45,211 nucleotides of DNA from MGBC163016 sp964518575 (GCA_964518575.1 CAZFGW010000017.1:1-45211); one strand, 5' to 3'. Numbered from the stretch's first letter, positions 24,659-33,489 are shown. Translations and numbers: made by a program. The notes: generated from the letters alone by a model not told the origin.

Positions 24659-25183
24659 ATGCGAAAGGCGGTTCTTACCGTAGGTATCTTCGCCGCTATG
24701 GTTCTATTCGTGTTCGGAATCGGGTTCGTCGCCGATCCGTCAAGCGGGTTTCATCAGGTCGTGGAAAGCTCTCCGTGTCCCGTGACCGGATGCGCGTCGG
24801 GCGAGTGTCACGGATTCGAGAATATTCCCGAGCCCGATGGCGTGCACGAGCTGCAATGCCCGGAGGTCAGCTGCGGTTCTGTCGAATGCCATGCCTGGGA
24901 CTCGCTCATTGGGCGCTACCATCAGGCAAGCGACGCGAGCCTCAACGTTTGGATTCTCATGCCCGTGGTTTTGGTGGTGGGGCTCATCATCATGATCACA
25001 CTCCTTTCGCGTAAAGATACGCGCGGGGCGAAAGGGCGTGCGTGTGCGGATGCAGGTTCCAGGGCGGATGCAAATGATGGCGCTGGCGCGGATGTGGATG
25101 CTGGTGCGAATACGGATGTGGAAGTCGACCCGAATGCGAGCGCCGTCGCGGGCGCGGATAAGAGAGGTGAGAGCGATGAGTAG
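24659..25183 (+). CDS. membrane protein with two CX4CX4CH motifs, putative diheme cytochrome
   Basis: A 174-residue protein with two membrane helices (residues about 5-24 and 96-117), so the 70-residue loop between them faces outside. The loop holds two near-identical motifs 27 residues apart: C40-x4-C45-x4-C50-H51 and C67-x4-C72-x4-C77-H78. CX4CH is a known variant of the c-type heme site, and other His residues (32, 63, 88) could be axial ligands. Other metal binding is possible. The C-terminal 50 residues are an acidic Ala/Asp/Gly tail in the cytoplasm. ATG 24659 has TAGGTGA upstream. It overlaps the cytochrome-b-like gene by 8 bases, so the two probably act together. Confidence 0.7.
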   Translation: MRKAVLTVGIFAAMVLFVFGIGFVADPSSGFHQVVESSPCPVTGCASGECHGFENIPEPDGVHELQCPEVSCGSVECHAWDSLIGRYHQASDASLNVWILMPVVLVVGLIIMITLLSRKDTRGAKGRACADAGSRADANDGAGADVDAGANTDVEVDPNASAVAGADKRGESDE

Positions 25184-25631
25184 GGTCACGATCGTCATCG
25201 ATATCATCGTATGCCTCGTCTTCGCGATATCCATCTTTCCGAATGTGACCGGCGTACCGATACATGAGTGGATCGGCATTCTGGCAACGGTGATCCTCGT
25301 CGTCCACTGCGCCGCGCACGGAGCGATTCGCCTCGGCATGCAGCGCAAAGACGGCAGCACGAACGGCATCGCCCTTGCGCGCACCATCCTGAACGTGCTG
25401 GTACTGGCGGCGCTTGCAACCTGCGCCGTTTCCGGCATCATGGTTTCAGGAACGGTGCTCCTCTCGTTCGATCTTTTCGCAACAGGGTATTATCTATGGG
25501 ATCCGCTTCACGCGATCTCGGCGAAGGTGCTCCTGGCGCTGCTCCTAGTGCACATCGCCATCAATGCGCGTGCGTTTTTCTCCGGCGTCAGGCGCGACCG
25601 GAGGCAGAATCGCGAGGATGCGGGCGAGTAG
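25176..25631 (+). CDS. DUF4405-type membrane cytochrome b-like protein
   Basis: A 151-residue four-helix membrane protein. His pairs are spaced like bis-His heme b sites: H30 and H44 (IHEWIG, VVHCAAHG) and H112 and H126 (PLHAISA, LLVHIAIN), each 14 apart. This fits the DUF4405/cytochrome b561-like pattern. The start is ATG 25176, overlapping the end of the preceding gene. The longer frame to 25038 is inside that gene. The pair may pass electrons across the membrane to or from the molybdoenzyme or another exported acceptor. Confidence 0.75.
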   Translation: MSRVTIVIDIIVCLVFAISIFPNVTGVPIHEWIGILATVILVVHCAAHGAIRLGMQRKDGSTNGIALARTILNVLVLAALATCAVSGIMVSGTVLLSFDLFATGYYLWDPLHAISAKVLLALLLVHIAINARAFFSGVRRDRRQNREDAGE

Positions 25632-25669
25632 CAGCTCGTATGTTGAAAGCGACGTGAAAGGTGATGGGG

Positions 25670-26377
25670 ATGGTGTGTGCCCAGACTTCTGATCAGTGGC
25701 AGGCGCGTGCAGCGATGTGCGAGCTTCTTGCTTTGAGTTTTCGCTATCCTGATGCCGTGCTTGCCGAGGCGCTTGCAAGTGGCGAATGGGGCGAAGCGGC
25801 GGATGAGATAGCCGGCGTTGTCGGTCTGTCGTGGACGACGGGTGCTGCGCCCGGTGCCGCCGAGGCCGCGCAGTGCGACGACGCGGATGAGTTGTTGCAT
25901 ACGTTGCGTTGCGAAGCCACGCGGTTGTATGTCGGGACGCCGGAACCGGTTGTGTCGCCGTATGAAGGGGTATGGCGTGCAGAAGACGAGGGCGTGAAGG
26001 CGTTGTTGTTCGTCAATCCCCATTCGATGGAGGTTGAGCGGTTTTGCGGGGCGTGTGGTTTGGGACGTCCCGTGGGCACAAACGAGCCGCTCGATCATGT
26101 TGCGACCGAGATGGAGTTGTTGCAGTACCTCGCCGAGCGTGCGGCGATCGATGTATCGGATGCCGATGCAGTCGATTTGTCGGCATGCCCCGGCGAATAT
26201 GTGTTGTCGCAGGATTTGCCCGGCGGGTCAGCAGCGGCAGCGTACCAGCAGTTCATGGACGAGCATGTTATGACGTGGATGCCGCGTTTCGCCGCGAAGG
26301 TGAAGGAGGAAACGGAAGTTCCGTTTTACGCCGATGCAGCGGATTTGCTCGCCGCGTTTTTGCGTGTTGGCGAGTAA
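25670..26377 (+). CDS. TorD-family molybdoenzyme chaperone
   Basis: A 235-residue all-helical chaperone of the TorD/DmsD family. Such proteins bind the twin-arginine leader of a molybdoenzyme until the cofactor is in place. Visible features are ARAAMCELLALSFRYPD near the start, the EATRLYVGTPEPVVSPYEGVW segment, and the family signature NEPLDHVATEMELLQYL, then FMDEHVMTWMPRF near the end. ATG 25670 is chosen because AAAGG lies 8 bases upstream; GTG 25661 is in frame but overlaps that site. Its client is most likely the catalytic subunit three genes upstream. Confidence 0.92.
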   Translation: MVCAQTSDQWQARAAMCELLALSFRYPDAVLAEALASGEWGEAADEIAGVVGLSWTTGAAPGAAEAAQCDDADELLHTLRCEATRLYVGTPEPVVSPYEGVWRAEDEGVKALLFVNPHSMEVERFCGACGLGRPVGTNEPLDHVATEMELLQYLAERAAIDVSDADAVDLSACPGEYVLSQDLPGGSAAAAYQQFMDEHVMTWMPRFAAKVKEETEVPFYADAADLLAAFLRVGE

Positions 26378-26397
26378 CGTATCTGGTCAGTACGGTT

Positions 26398-26595
26398 TAT
26401 TAATTGGAAAAATCAATCAGGTGGACGCGAGCGCGAGATTTATCTCGCCCGCCGATGCAGCAACCTTGGCAACGATGCGGATGGCAATCCCGTTTCGTCA
26501 TCGTTGACCCCAAATGCAACAACCCTAATCCCGTATCGTTTGCGGACGAGATAAATCTCGTCCCAACATCTATTCCCAAATGTTTATCCTGGTGA
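26398..26595 (+). repeat. R element copy 5
   Basis: A full copy with left flank TTAATTGGAAAAATCAATCA followed by GGTGGACGCG, left arm GCGAGATTTATCTCGCCC (about 26433-26450), right arm GGACGAGATAAATCTCGTCC (about 26544-26563) and tail CAACATCTATTCCCAAATG. Between the convergent torD-like and mnmA genes, it may serve as a bidirectional transcription end. Confidence 0.88.
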
Positions 26596-26602
26596 AAAAT
26601 GA

Positions 26603-27709
26603 TTACGGGGCGGGGATGATGGTGCCGCCACCGACGACGATATCCCCATCGTACAAAACGATCGCTTGACCGGGCGCACACACCCGAATGGGCTCACCGA
26701 ACACCACCTCAAGAACATCCTCATCGCTCAGGTTCGCGACGGCGGGTTGGGGCGACTGTCGGTAACTCACCTTTGCGCAACACCGAAAATCCGCGGGCAA
26801 CCGATCCCCATACGCCAACGCAACCTCGTGGGCGTACACGCGCGAGACCTTCGCCTCCGCCGCGGTACCCACCACGAGCGCATTGCGCGCACAATCCTTC
26901 TTGATCACATACAACGGCTCGGCGGCGGCAACCCCGATTCCCTTGCGCTGCCCGAGCGTATAGCGCGCAATTCCCTGATGCTGTCCGAGCACCGTGCCCT
27001 GCATATCCATGATGGGACCCGGTTCGCCTGCGCGCTGGGTATAACGCTCGATGAACTCGAATGGCGCTTCATCTTTGATAAAACAAATATCCTGGCTCTC
27101 CGCCTTCTCGGCGCTGGCGAGCTCTGCTGCCGCAGCATCGTGGCGAACCTGCTCCTTCGAGAGCGAACCCAGCGGAAGGAGGAGGTGGGAGAGCACCTCC
27201 TGTCCGAGGCTATAGAGCACGTAACTTTGATCCTTGCCGTGATCTGCCGCGCGCTTCACCTTGAATAATCCGTCGGCTTCGTCATGGATCACTTGTGCGT
27301 AATGACCGGTTGCCAGAAAGGCGAGACCGAGGCGTTCGCGAACGTCCTCGAGCGCTCCGAACTTGAGCGCTTTATTGCAATCGATGCACGGATTCGGTGT
27401 GAGCCCCCGCATATATTCGCTACAGAATTTATCGATCACACAGTGTTTGAACGTGTCGGTCAGGTCAATGGCGTGATGCTCGATGCCAAGTTGCTCGCAC
27501 GTGGCGCGGGCATCGAGAACCTCTGCGGGCATGGCATTACTCCCATTATCGAGCAGCATCATGGTCACGCCCACAACGTGGTAGCCCTCATCGAGCAGCA
27601 TCTTCGCCGCAATCGAGCTGTCCACTCCGCCGCTCATTGCCACGAGAACGCCGTCGCTTTTCAGCGCGCGCGCATCCGGCGTGAGAGGTGGTGAAGCCAT
27701 CTCCGGCAC
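26603..27709 (-). CDS. mnmA: tRNA-specific 2-thiouridylase MnmA
   Basis: A 368-residue MnmA, which makes the 2-thio group at wobble uridine 34 of tRNA-Lys, -Glu and -Gln. The PP-loop is AMSGGVDSS (residues 24-32), the first catalytic Cys lies in TPNPCIDCNKALKF, and the second in ESQDICFI. GRYTLGQRKGIGV-like sequence (ARYTLGQRKGIGVAAAEPLYV) follows. The GTG start at 27709 has AAGGAG six bases upstream. It is the only long gene on the minus strand in this half of the window and is divergent from the thioredoxin-like gene. Confidence 0.97.
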   Translation of the reverse strand: MPEMASPPLTPDARALKSDGVLVAMSGGVDSSIAAKMLLDEGYHVVGVTMMLLDNGSNAMPAEVLDARATCEQLGIEHHAIDLTDTFKHCVIDKFCSEYMRGLTPNPCIDCNKALKFGALEDVRERLGLAFLATGHYAQVIHDEADGLFKVKRAADHGKDQSYVLYSLGQEVLSHLLLPLGSLSKEQVRHDAAAAELASAEKAESQDICFIKDEAPFEFIERYTQRAGEPGPIMDMQGTVLGQHQGIARYTLGQRKGIGVAAAEPLYVIKKDCARNALVVGTAAEAKVSRVYAHEVALAYGDRLPADFRCCAKVSYRQSPQPAVANLSDEDVLEVVFGEPIRVCAPGQAIVLYDGDIVVGGGTIIPAP

Positions 27710-27936
27710 AGCGTTCTCCTTTTCTGATCGACGTTGTTGCTCGGTCCGTCCGACATCGGCATGGCCCGACGCAGCGGAACTACCGAGAATATATCATCAT
27801 CTTCGCCTGCGCGGACGTACGTTTCGCGCTCATCGACCCCTGCGCAGGGGATCGCGCATCTGGGCGCGTTCACGTGCGTTTCGCCACCATCATCGCGTAC
27901 TATAATCGGCAAAGCGAAATTCTCGAAAGGACAATG
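27710..27936 (+). promoter_or_regulatory. divergent promoter region between mnmA and the thioredoxin-like gene
   Basis: A perfect TATAAT at 27901-27906 lies 30 bases before the plus-strand start. No good -35 box is seen 16-18 bases upstream. No gene is evident in the interval; the frame open from 27688 has no ribosome binding site. Confidence 0.45.
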
Positions 27937-28242
27937 ATGGTACATTTGAGCCTTGATAACTTCTCCGACGTCGTTTTCGGCAAGCCGGGGAAGGTTCTGA
28001 TCGAATGCTTTCTGATCACCTGCAAGTCGTGCATGAAGATGTTCAAGGTCATGGATGATTTCGAGCGCGAGCATCCGGAGGTGCGCGTATGTGCGCTCAA
28101 CGTGGGGCAGTACCCCTCCATCGGATCCGCGCTGGACGTGACATCGGCGCCCGTTTTCCTCTACTTCGAGGATGGGGTGCTCAAGGATCGCATCAACGGC
28201 GCAGCAACCAAAGGGCAGCTCGCCGACCTCATCTCTGCATGA
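27937..28242 (+). CDS. thioredoxin-like protein with CKSC active site
   Basis: A 101-residue thioredoxin fold. The active site is C29-K-S-C32 in FLITCKSCMKMF rather than the usual WCGPC. A cis-proline position is present (TSAPVFLYFEDG), and the final helix begins at GAATKGQLADLIS. No signal peptide, so cytoplasmic. GAAAGG lies 6 bases before ATG 27937; an adjacent ATG at 27934 is possible. It could be a disulfide reductase with changed redox potential or a monothiol-exchange protein; the partner is unknown. Confidence 0.85.
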   Translation: MVHLSLDNFSDVVFGKPGKVLIECFLITCKSCMKMFKVMDDFEREHPEVRVCALNVGQYPSIGSALDVTSAPVFLYFEDGVLKDRINGAATKGQLADLISA

Positions 28243-28294
28243 TCGTGGCCACTGCCGGGTCAAGGATGTCCGTCAACTCCCAGGCGGCTCTGAC

Positions 28295-30130
28295 ATGATC
28301 GCTTCTCTGAAGACGATGCGGCGAAGCGACTGGGTCGTTTTGGTGCTGCTGTCCCTGATGATTTCCTTTTTCGGGGTGTGCGGCGTGTCGTATATCGTTG
28401 GCGAAGGGTGGCCGGTTCTCTCGCTGGGAACGACCATTTTGCTCATCGGGTTGTTCACGGTGCTCGTTGCGCTCATCTTCCTGATCGTCGATGCGGCGCT
28501 GGCGCGCTCTGCCGAAAAGCACGCGGCGGCTGAGGTTGCAACAGCTGGCGAAGGCACACACGGCGGGACAACAGTTGAGGTTACAGTAGCTGGCGAAGGT
28601 GAGTCCGCCGAAGCAACAGCGGCTGAGACACCGTCCGCTCCACGTTCCACGCGCTCCCGCTTCGCCCTGATCACCCCGCAGTGGTGTGTGAAAAGCATCC
28701 TTCTCTTCGCCTTCATCATGACGCTGTTCTGGCTGCCGTGGTATATCGCGAATTTCCCAGGCGGCACCTATTGGGATACGTATTACCAGATGTTCCAGGT
28801 CTACCCCGAAAACCATCCCATCTCCATCGTGCCTTGGGAGGAGATGCGGGCGAAGACCGTCACCGACGCGTGGCTGGTCGACCATCATCCCGTGCTCACG
28901 ACGCTGCTCTACGGCGGCTTCGCGTGGGCGTCCGATCAGCTGACGGGCAACTGGATGGCGGGCGTCGCACTGTTCTGCGCGCTTCAGGGTATCGCGCATG
29001 TGATCATCTTCACCGCCTCGATCGCCTATCTGCGTCGCGTGGGCTGCCCCCTTGTCCTCTGCTGTATCGGCTATGCGTTCTACTGCCTCATGCCGTTTGT
29101 GTCCACGTGGGCGATGTGCATGGTCAAGGACAGTTTTTTCGGCATGTTCTTCGTCATCTATTTCCTCATGCTGTTCGAGGGTATCCGAACGCGCGGAGTA
29201 TTCCTTGCGCGCCCGCGGACGATTGTCGCGTTTCTTGCGCTTGCGCTCATGCTCTGTCTTTCGCGGAAAACGGGCATTTTCGTCGTGGTGCCCACGGCGC
29301 TCGTCATGGCGTTTGTGTTTCGGAAGAATCTTCGCGCTGCGGGTGGAATGATTGCGCAAGCGGCGCTCGGGCTTGTGGTCATGGGCGTGCTTTTGCCCCA
29401 GGTGGTATTTCCCGCACTCAATATCCATGAGGGCGGGCGTCAGGAGGTCCTCGGTCCGCTTCTCCAGCAGACGGCGCGTGTGGCGGTTGACCATGGGGAC
29501 GAGATCACGCCGCGTGAGCGCGCTGAGATCAACAAGGTCATCGACTATGGCAGGCTTGCCGATGTGTATACCTTCGATTTCGAGGACGCGGTGAAGTACC
29601 GCTACAACCAGGATGCGACGTCTGCGGATATTGCTGATTACCTGGGCATGTACGTCAAGCAGGGGCTCGAGCATCCTGAATCGTATTTCGCGGCGTTCAT
29701 GTCCCTTGCCGGCTTCTACGTGGCGCCCACCGCATTTGCGAATATCCGCATGGTCACGGTGGACACGAAGATGGGCGAAGAGAACCGTTACATGCTTTGG
29801 AACCCTGACGAGCTCGATCCGCTTCGCCTGGGGCTCGATGAGGCGTACACAACGCTTGCCTCGATTCCTGTGCTCGACCTGCCCTTCCTTATCGTCACCT
29901 ATGTGCTCTGGCTTCCCGCGCTTTTGTTCTATATCGCGAAACGCCGCCGCCTTTCGTGCGGAGCGCTCTTCGTGCCCTCATTCGTCCTTCTTTGCTTTTG
30001 CATGATCTCACCCGTGTACGATGCGCGGTACGCCGTCCCTCTTTTCGATATTGCCCCGCTCCTCTTCTGTTCGGTTGTCACTTTGCTCTACAATGCTACA
30101 CAGAGGAAACGGAGGGAATATGACACATGA
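28295..30130 (+). CDS. large polytopic membrane protein (DUF6020-like)
   Basis: A 611-residue membrane protein with about 12-14 hydrophobic helices. The best guess is the DUF6020-type family, whose overall layout recalls integral-membrane glycosyltransferases. Supporting segments are NFPGGTYWDTYYQMFQV followed by HPISIVPWEEM, DHHPVLTTLLYGGF, and the late AYTTLASIPVLDLPF with SPVYDARYAVPLF. Between helices 2 and 3 there is an Ala/Glu/Thr-rich linker containing an imperfect 45-base direct repeat (EVATAGEG and EVTVAGEG). ATG 28295 has only a weak AGGCGG site. It overlaps purE by 11 bases. Confidence 0.6.
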   Translation: MIASLKTMRRSDWVVLVLLSLMISFFGVCGVSYIVGEGWPVLSLGTTILLIGLFTVLVALIFLIVDAALARSAEKHAAAEVATAGEGTHGGTTVEVTVAGEGESAEATAAETPSAPRSTRSRFALITPQWCVKSILLFAFIMTLFWLPWYIANFPGGTYWDTYYQMFQVYPENHPISIVPWEEMRAKTVTDAWLVDHHPVLTTLLYGGFAWASDQLTGNWMAGVALFCALQGIAHVIIFTASIAYLRRVGCPLVLCCIGYAFYCLMPFVSTWAMCMVKDSFFGMFFVIYFLMLFEGIRTRGVFLARPRTIVAFLALALMLCLSRKTGIFVVVPTALVMAFVFRKNLRAAGGMIAQAALGLVVMGVLLPQVVFPALNIHEGGRQEVLGPLLQQTARVAVDHGDEITPRERAEINKVIDYGRLADVYTFDFEDAVKYRYNQDATSADIADYLGMYVKQGLEHPESYFAAFMSLAGFYVAPTAFANIRMVTVDTKMGEENRYMLWNPDELDPLRLGLDEAYTTLASIPVLDLPFLIVTYVLWLPALLFYIAKRRRLSCGALFVPSFVLLCFCMISPVYDARYAVPLFDIAPLLFCSVVTLLYNATQRKRREYDT

Positions 30131-30602
30131 ACAGCCCGTTGTGGGAGTGATCCTAGGTTCGGAATCCGACATGCCCGTCATGCAGGCATGCCTTGATCAA
30201 CTGGACGCGTTCAACATTCCCTTTGAATTGGTAATTGCAAGCGCCCATCGCAAGCCCGCCGTGGTGCATGCATGGTCAGAATCGGCGCGTGAGCGGGGCT
30301 TGCGCGTCATCATCGCAGCAGCGGGAAAGGCGGCTCACTTGGGCGGCGTCGTCGCAGCATTTACGCCGCTTCCCGTGATCGCGGTACCCATGAAGACGAG
30401 CGATCTGGGCGGTCTCGATTCGCTCCTTTCGATGGTTCAGATGCCGAGCGGCGTTCCCGTTGCCACGGTCGCCATCAATGGCGCCAAGAATGCGGCCATC
30501 CTCGCCACGCAGATCATCGGTGTGGGGAATGATGAAATGGCAACGCGCGCGATGAACGCTATCGTTACCATGAAACAAGATATGGCGAAAACCGAGGAAT
30601 AA
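30120..30602 (+). CDS. purE: N5-carboxyaminoimidazole ribonucleotide mutase
   Basis: A 160-residue class I PurE, converting N5-CAIR to CAIR in purine synthesis. GVILGSESDMPVM, SAHRKPAVVHAW, AAAGKAAHLGGVVAAFT and PVIAVPMKTSDLGGLDSLLSMVQMPSGVPVATVAI are family signatures. The start ATG at 30120 has CGGAGGGA upstream. No purK is adjacent. iorA begins 1 base after the stop. Confidence 0.97.
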   Translation: MTHEQPVVGVILGSESDMPVMQACLDQLDAFNIPFELVIASAHRKPAVVHAWSESARERGLRVIIAAAGKAAHLGGVVAAFTPLPVIAVPMKTSDLGGLDSLLSMVQMPSGVPVATVAINGAKNAAILATQIIGVGNDEMATRAMNAIVTMKQDMAKTEE

Positions 30603-30603
30603 T

Positions 30604-33489
30604 ATGTCAATCCAGCTCTTGATGGGAAACGAGGCGTTCGCCCACGCGGCGCTCGAAGCGGGGTGCGGCTTTTTCGCCGGCTATCCCGGCACGCCCTCAT
30701 CGGAGCTGATCGAAACCGTTGCCAAGATCCATGCGGAAGGGCGCGCGGAAGGCATCCACGTCGAGTGGTCCACCAACGAGAAGGCGGCGCTCGAACTTGC
30801 CGCTGCCGCGTCGCTCTCGGGCGTGCGGTCGATGATGACCTGCAAGCAGGTCGGACTCAACGTGGCAAGCGACGCGCTCATGTCGCTCAACTACCTCGGC
30901 GTTCGCGGAGGACTGGTCCTGTTCGTTGCCGACGACCCCGGTCCCATCTCTTCTCAAACCGAGCAAGATACCCGGCGCTTCGCCGAATTCGCGAAGGTAC
31001 CCGTGTTCGATCCTGCAACGCCCGAGCAGGGGTTCGCCATGATCAAGCAGGCGTTCGAGCTTTCCGAATCATTCGGCTGCCCCGTGATCGTCAGACCGAC
31101 GACGCGGATCGACCATGCGTCGACCTTCTTCGACATCGAAGACTACACCAGCGCGCTCCCTTCGATCACCGGGGGATTCAAGCGCAATCCCGAGGAATTC
31201 GTGATCTTCCCGCCGCGCGCCTATGAGGCTCACGGACAGATCAACGAGCGGCTCGCCTCGCTCGCACACGATTTCTCTTTCGACGATACCTACGCGCGGT
31301 TCAACCCCATCTATGAGAACGGACAGGCGCTTTCAGCTCCGCTTGAAGTGACCTCCAGTTCGAACTATTCGGGTTCCTCCTCGGCTATCCTCGGCATCGT
31401 TGCGGGAGGCGTTTCGACCCAATACGCCCTTGAGGCGATCGATATCATCGCGCATGAAGCAGCGCGCGTGAAAAAGCCGCTGCCCAATTTCCGATTCATG
31501 CAAATCGGTACGCCCTATCCCTTCCCGAAACGTGCGGTCGGTCGCTTCATCAAGAACCTCACTGACGTGCTCGTTTTGGAGGAGCTCGATTCATTCTTGG
31601 AAGAGGAGCTGCTCAAGTTTGCGGCGACCAGTTTCTTGCCGCCACGCATCCACGGGAAGCTGACCGATGAGGCGCAGGCGCGCGGTGAGAACACTACCGA
31701 GGACGCTGTTATGCGCATCGCGGCATTCTTCGACGCCTACCGTCGAAAGACGCCTGCGGAAACCGCACTCGAGAACACCGACGAAAAAAGTAGGTCGCGC
31801 GATGGCGCGCAGCAGACCTTTACGGAGCTCGTGCGTCGCGTAGTGGATCCGGCGGCATGGCTTCGCTATGAGAAAACACTTCCGTCCCGTCCGGCAAATT
31901 TGTGTGCGGGGTGCCCGCATCGCGGGAGTTTCTACGCGATGAAGAATGCGTTGGCGAAGCTGAAGATCAAGCGCGAGGACGCCGTGTTCTGTGGCGATAT
32001 CGGATGCTATACGCTGGGCAATGCCGCGCCGCTTGACGCCGTTGACTCGTGCTTGTGCATGGGCGGCGGCATCACGATGGCGCAGGGCTTCTCCGTTGCG
32101 GATCCCAGCAAGAAATGCATCGGCTTCATCGGCGACTCGACGTTTTTCGCAAGCGGCATGACCGGGGTTGCCAATGCGCTCTACAACGACCACGACATCA
32201 CGATCTGCATCCTTGATAACGCCACGACCGCGATGACCGGCTCGCAGCCGCATCCTGGGACGGGCGTCACGCTGATGGGGGACAAGCACGATCCCATCGA
32301 TACGGCGAAGGTGCTCGAAGCCATGGGGGTCAAGACCATCGTTATGGCTGACCCGCTCGATCGCGAGCAGGCGGAAGAGGCGTGCATGCAGGCTCTTGAG
32401 GTCGAAGGACCCTCGGCGGTCATCTTCGAGAGCCCGTGCATTTGGCTCAAGCCTTTCGACACCCCCGCAATGGTCAATGTTGACGTGTGTACGGGATGCA
32501 AGAAGTGCATCACCGAAATCGGGTGCCCTGCGATCGGGTTTGATCCCGACGCGAAGGGTGCGCGCAGTGCCCGCCGCGGCATGGCGGTTATCGACCGCAC
32601 GCAATGCAACGGATGCCGGCTGTGCTTGCAGGTTTGTCCCTTCCACGCGATCGACATCGTTGAGCACGAGCCGATCCCGCCCGAAAAGCCCGTTCGCCAA
32701 AGCAGGCTCAATCGAGGGGGCGCCGTCATTGGCGGTGAGCGCGCTTGGGCTGACTCGAAGGAGCAGCTCGAGAATTGGGAGCGGGGTGCGGGCGCTGAGC
32801 GCGAAGGGGCGGACGAGCGCGCGGATTACCTTCACGATGACATCGGGGACACGCTGCCCGAATACGAAGATGTTGCCGAGCCTTTGGAGGAGCGCCGCGG
32901 ACGGAGCGCGTCTGAACCGTTTATGCAGGCGTCCGATGAGCTGCGTGCCCGCATGGAGCAGGAAGGGCTTTTGTCGAGCGACTCGAAGATGCCGATCATG
33001 CCCATGATCGTGTATGAAGAGACTGAAGATTTCAGCCAGGATGAACTCTACGATGATATGAGCGGCGGCAAGCCTGCCATTGCTACGGGGCGTGTGTCAG
33101 ATGCACTCGCGCACACGGAGTTTGGCGAAGAGCTCAAAGAGGGTTATCGCCGCTATTCGATGAAGACGCCGGTGGCGCCCGCGGACCGGGTATTCGCGCG
33201 CCCTGCGGGGAGTGCGGACGGCGCAGAGGATGCTGGTGGTGCGGGGTCTGCCTACTTTGCAACGGACGGCGCTGATGCATCCGTGACCTTCGCCGAATTC
33301 GACGCTGACGGCGCACTGTTTGCGAGCGATGCAACGGATGGCAGCACGCGTGCGGATGACGCTTTCGACGACGGGTTCGATGAGGATCTGCTCGCCGCGC
33401 TCGACAGCAGCGTGTATCTCGAGATATCCGACGAGGAAGAAGAGCGACCTTCGCGCGCCCTACGCAAGAGAAATAGAGGGCAGGCATGA
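30604..33489 (+). CDS. iorA: indolepyruvate ferredoxin oxidoreductase alpha subunit with long C-terminal extension
   Basis: Oxidises aryl pyruvates (from Trp, Phe, Tyr) to aryl-acetyl-CoA with ferredoxin as acceptor. Residues 1-687 are a complete IorA: the pyrimidine-domain start MGNEAFAHAALEAGCGFFAGYPGTPSSE, the TPP region GDIGCYTLG and GDSTFFASGMTGV, then a two-cluster ferredoxin domain (CTGCKKCITEIGCP, CNGCRLCLQVCP). Residues 688-961 are an additional 274 residues, mostly acidic and Ala/Asp/Gly-rich, with no recognised domain. Normal IorA is about 600-650 residues. The iorB start overlaps the stop (ATGA). Confidence 0.95.
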   Translation: MSIQLLMGNEAFAHAALEAGCGFFAGYPGTPSSELIETVAKIHAEGRAEGIHVEWSTNEKAALELAAAASLSGVRSMMTCKQVGLNVASDALMSLNYLGVRGGLVLFVADDPGPISSQTEQDTRRFAEFAKVPVFDPATPEQGFAMIKQAFELSESFGCPVIVRPTTRIDHASTFFDIEDYTSALPSITGGFKRNPEEFVIFPPRAYEAHGQINERLASLAHDFSFDDTYARFNPIYENGQALSAPLEVTSSSNYSGSSSAILGIVAGGVSTQYALEAIDIIAHEAARVKKPLPNFRFMQIGTPYPFPKRAVGRFIKNLTDVLVLEELDSFLEEELLKFAATSFLPPRIHGKLTDEAQARGENTTEDAVMRIAAFFDAYRRKTPAETALENTDEKSRSRDGAQQTFTELVRRVVDPAAWLRYEKTLPSRPANLCAGCPHRGSFYAMKNALAKLKIKREDAVFCGDIGCYTLGNAAPLDAVDSCLCMGGGITMAQGFSVADPSKKCIGFIGDSTFFASGMTGVANALYNDHDITICILDNATTAMTGSQPHPGTGVTLMGDKHDPIDTAKVLEAMGVKTIVMADPLDREQAEEACMQALEVEGPSAVIFESPCIWLKPFDTPAMVNVDVCTGCKKCITEIGCPAIGFDPDAKGARSARRGMAVIDRTQCNGCRLCLQVCPFHAIDIVEHEPIPPEKPVRQSRLNRGGAVIGGERAWADSKEQLENWERGAGAEREGADERADYLHDDIGDTLPEYEDVAEPLEERRGRSASEPFMQASDELRARMEQEGLLSSDSKMPIMPMIVYEETEDFSQDELYDDMSGGKPAIATGRVSDALAHTEFGEELKEGYRRYSMKTPVAPADRVFARPAGSADGAEDAGGAGSAYFATDGADASVTFAEFDADGALFASDATDGSTRADDAFDDGFDEDLLAALDSSVYLEISDEEEERPSRALRKRNRGQA

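Noticed and set aside
15609..26595. tRNA-Phe as the attachment site of an integrated island
   Set aside because: No second copy of the tRNA-Phe 3' end (GTTCAAGTCCCCC or CCGACCACC) is seen near the far boundary, and there is no integrase gene.
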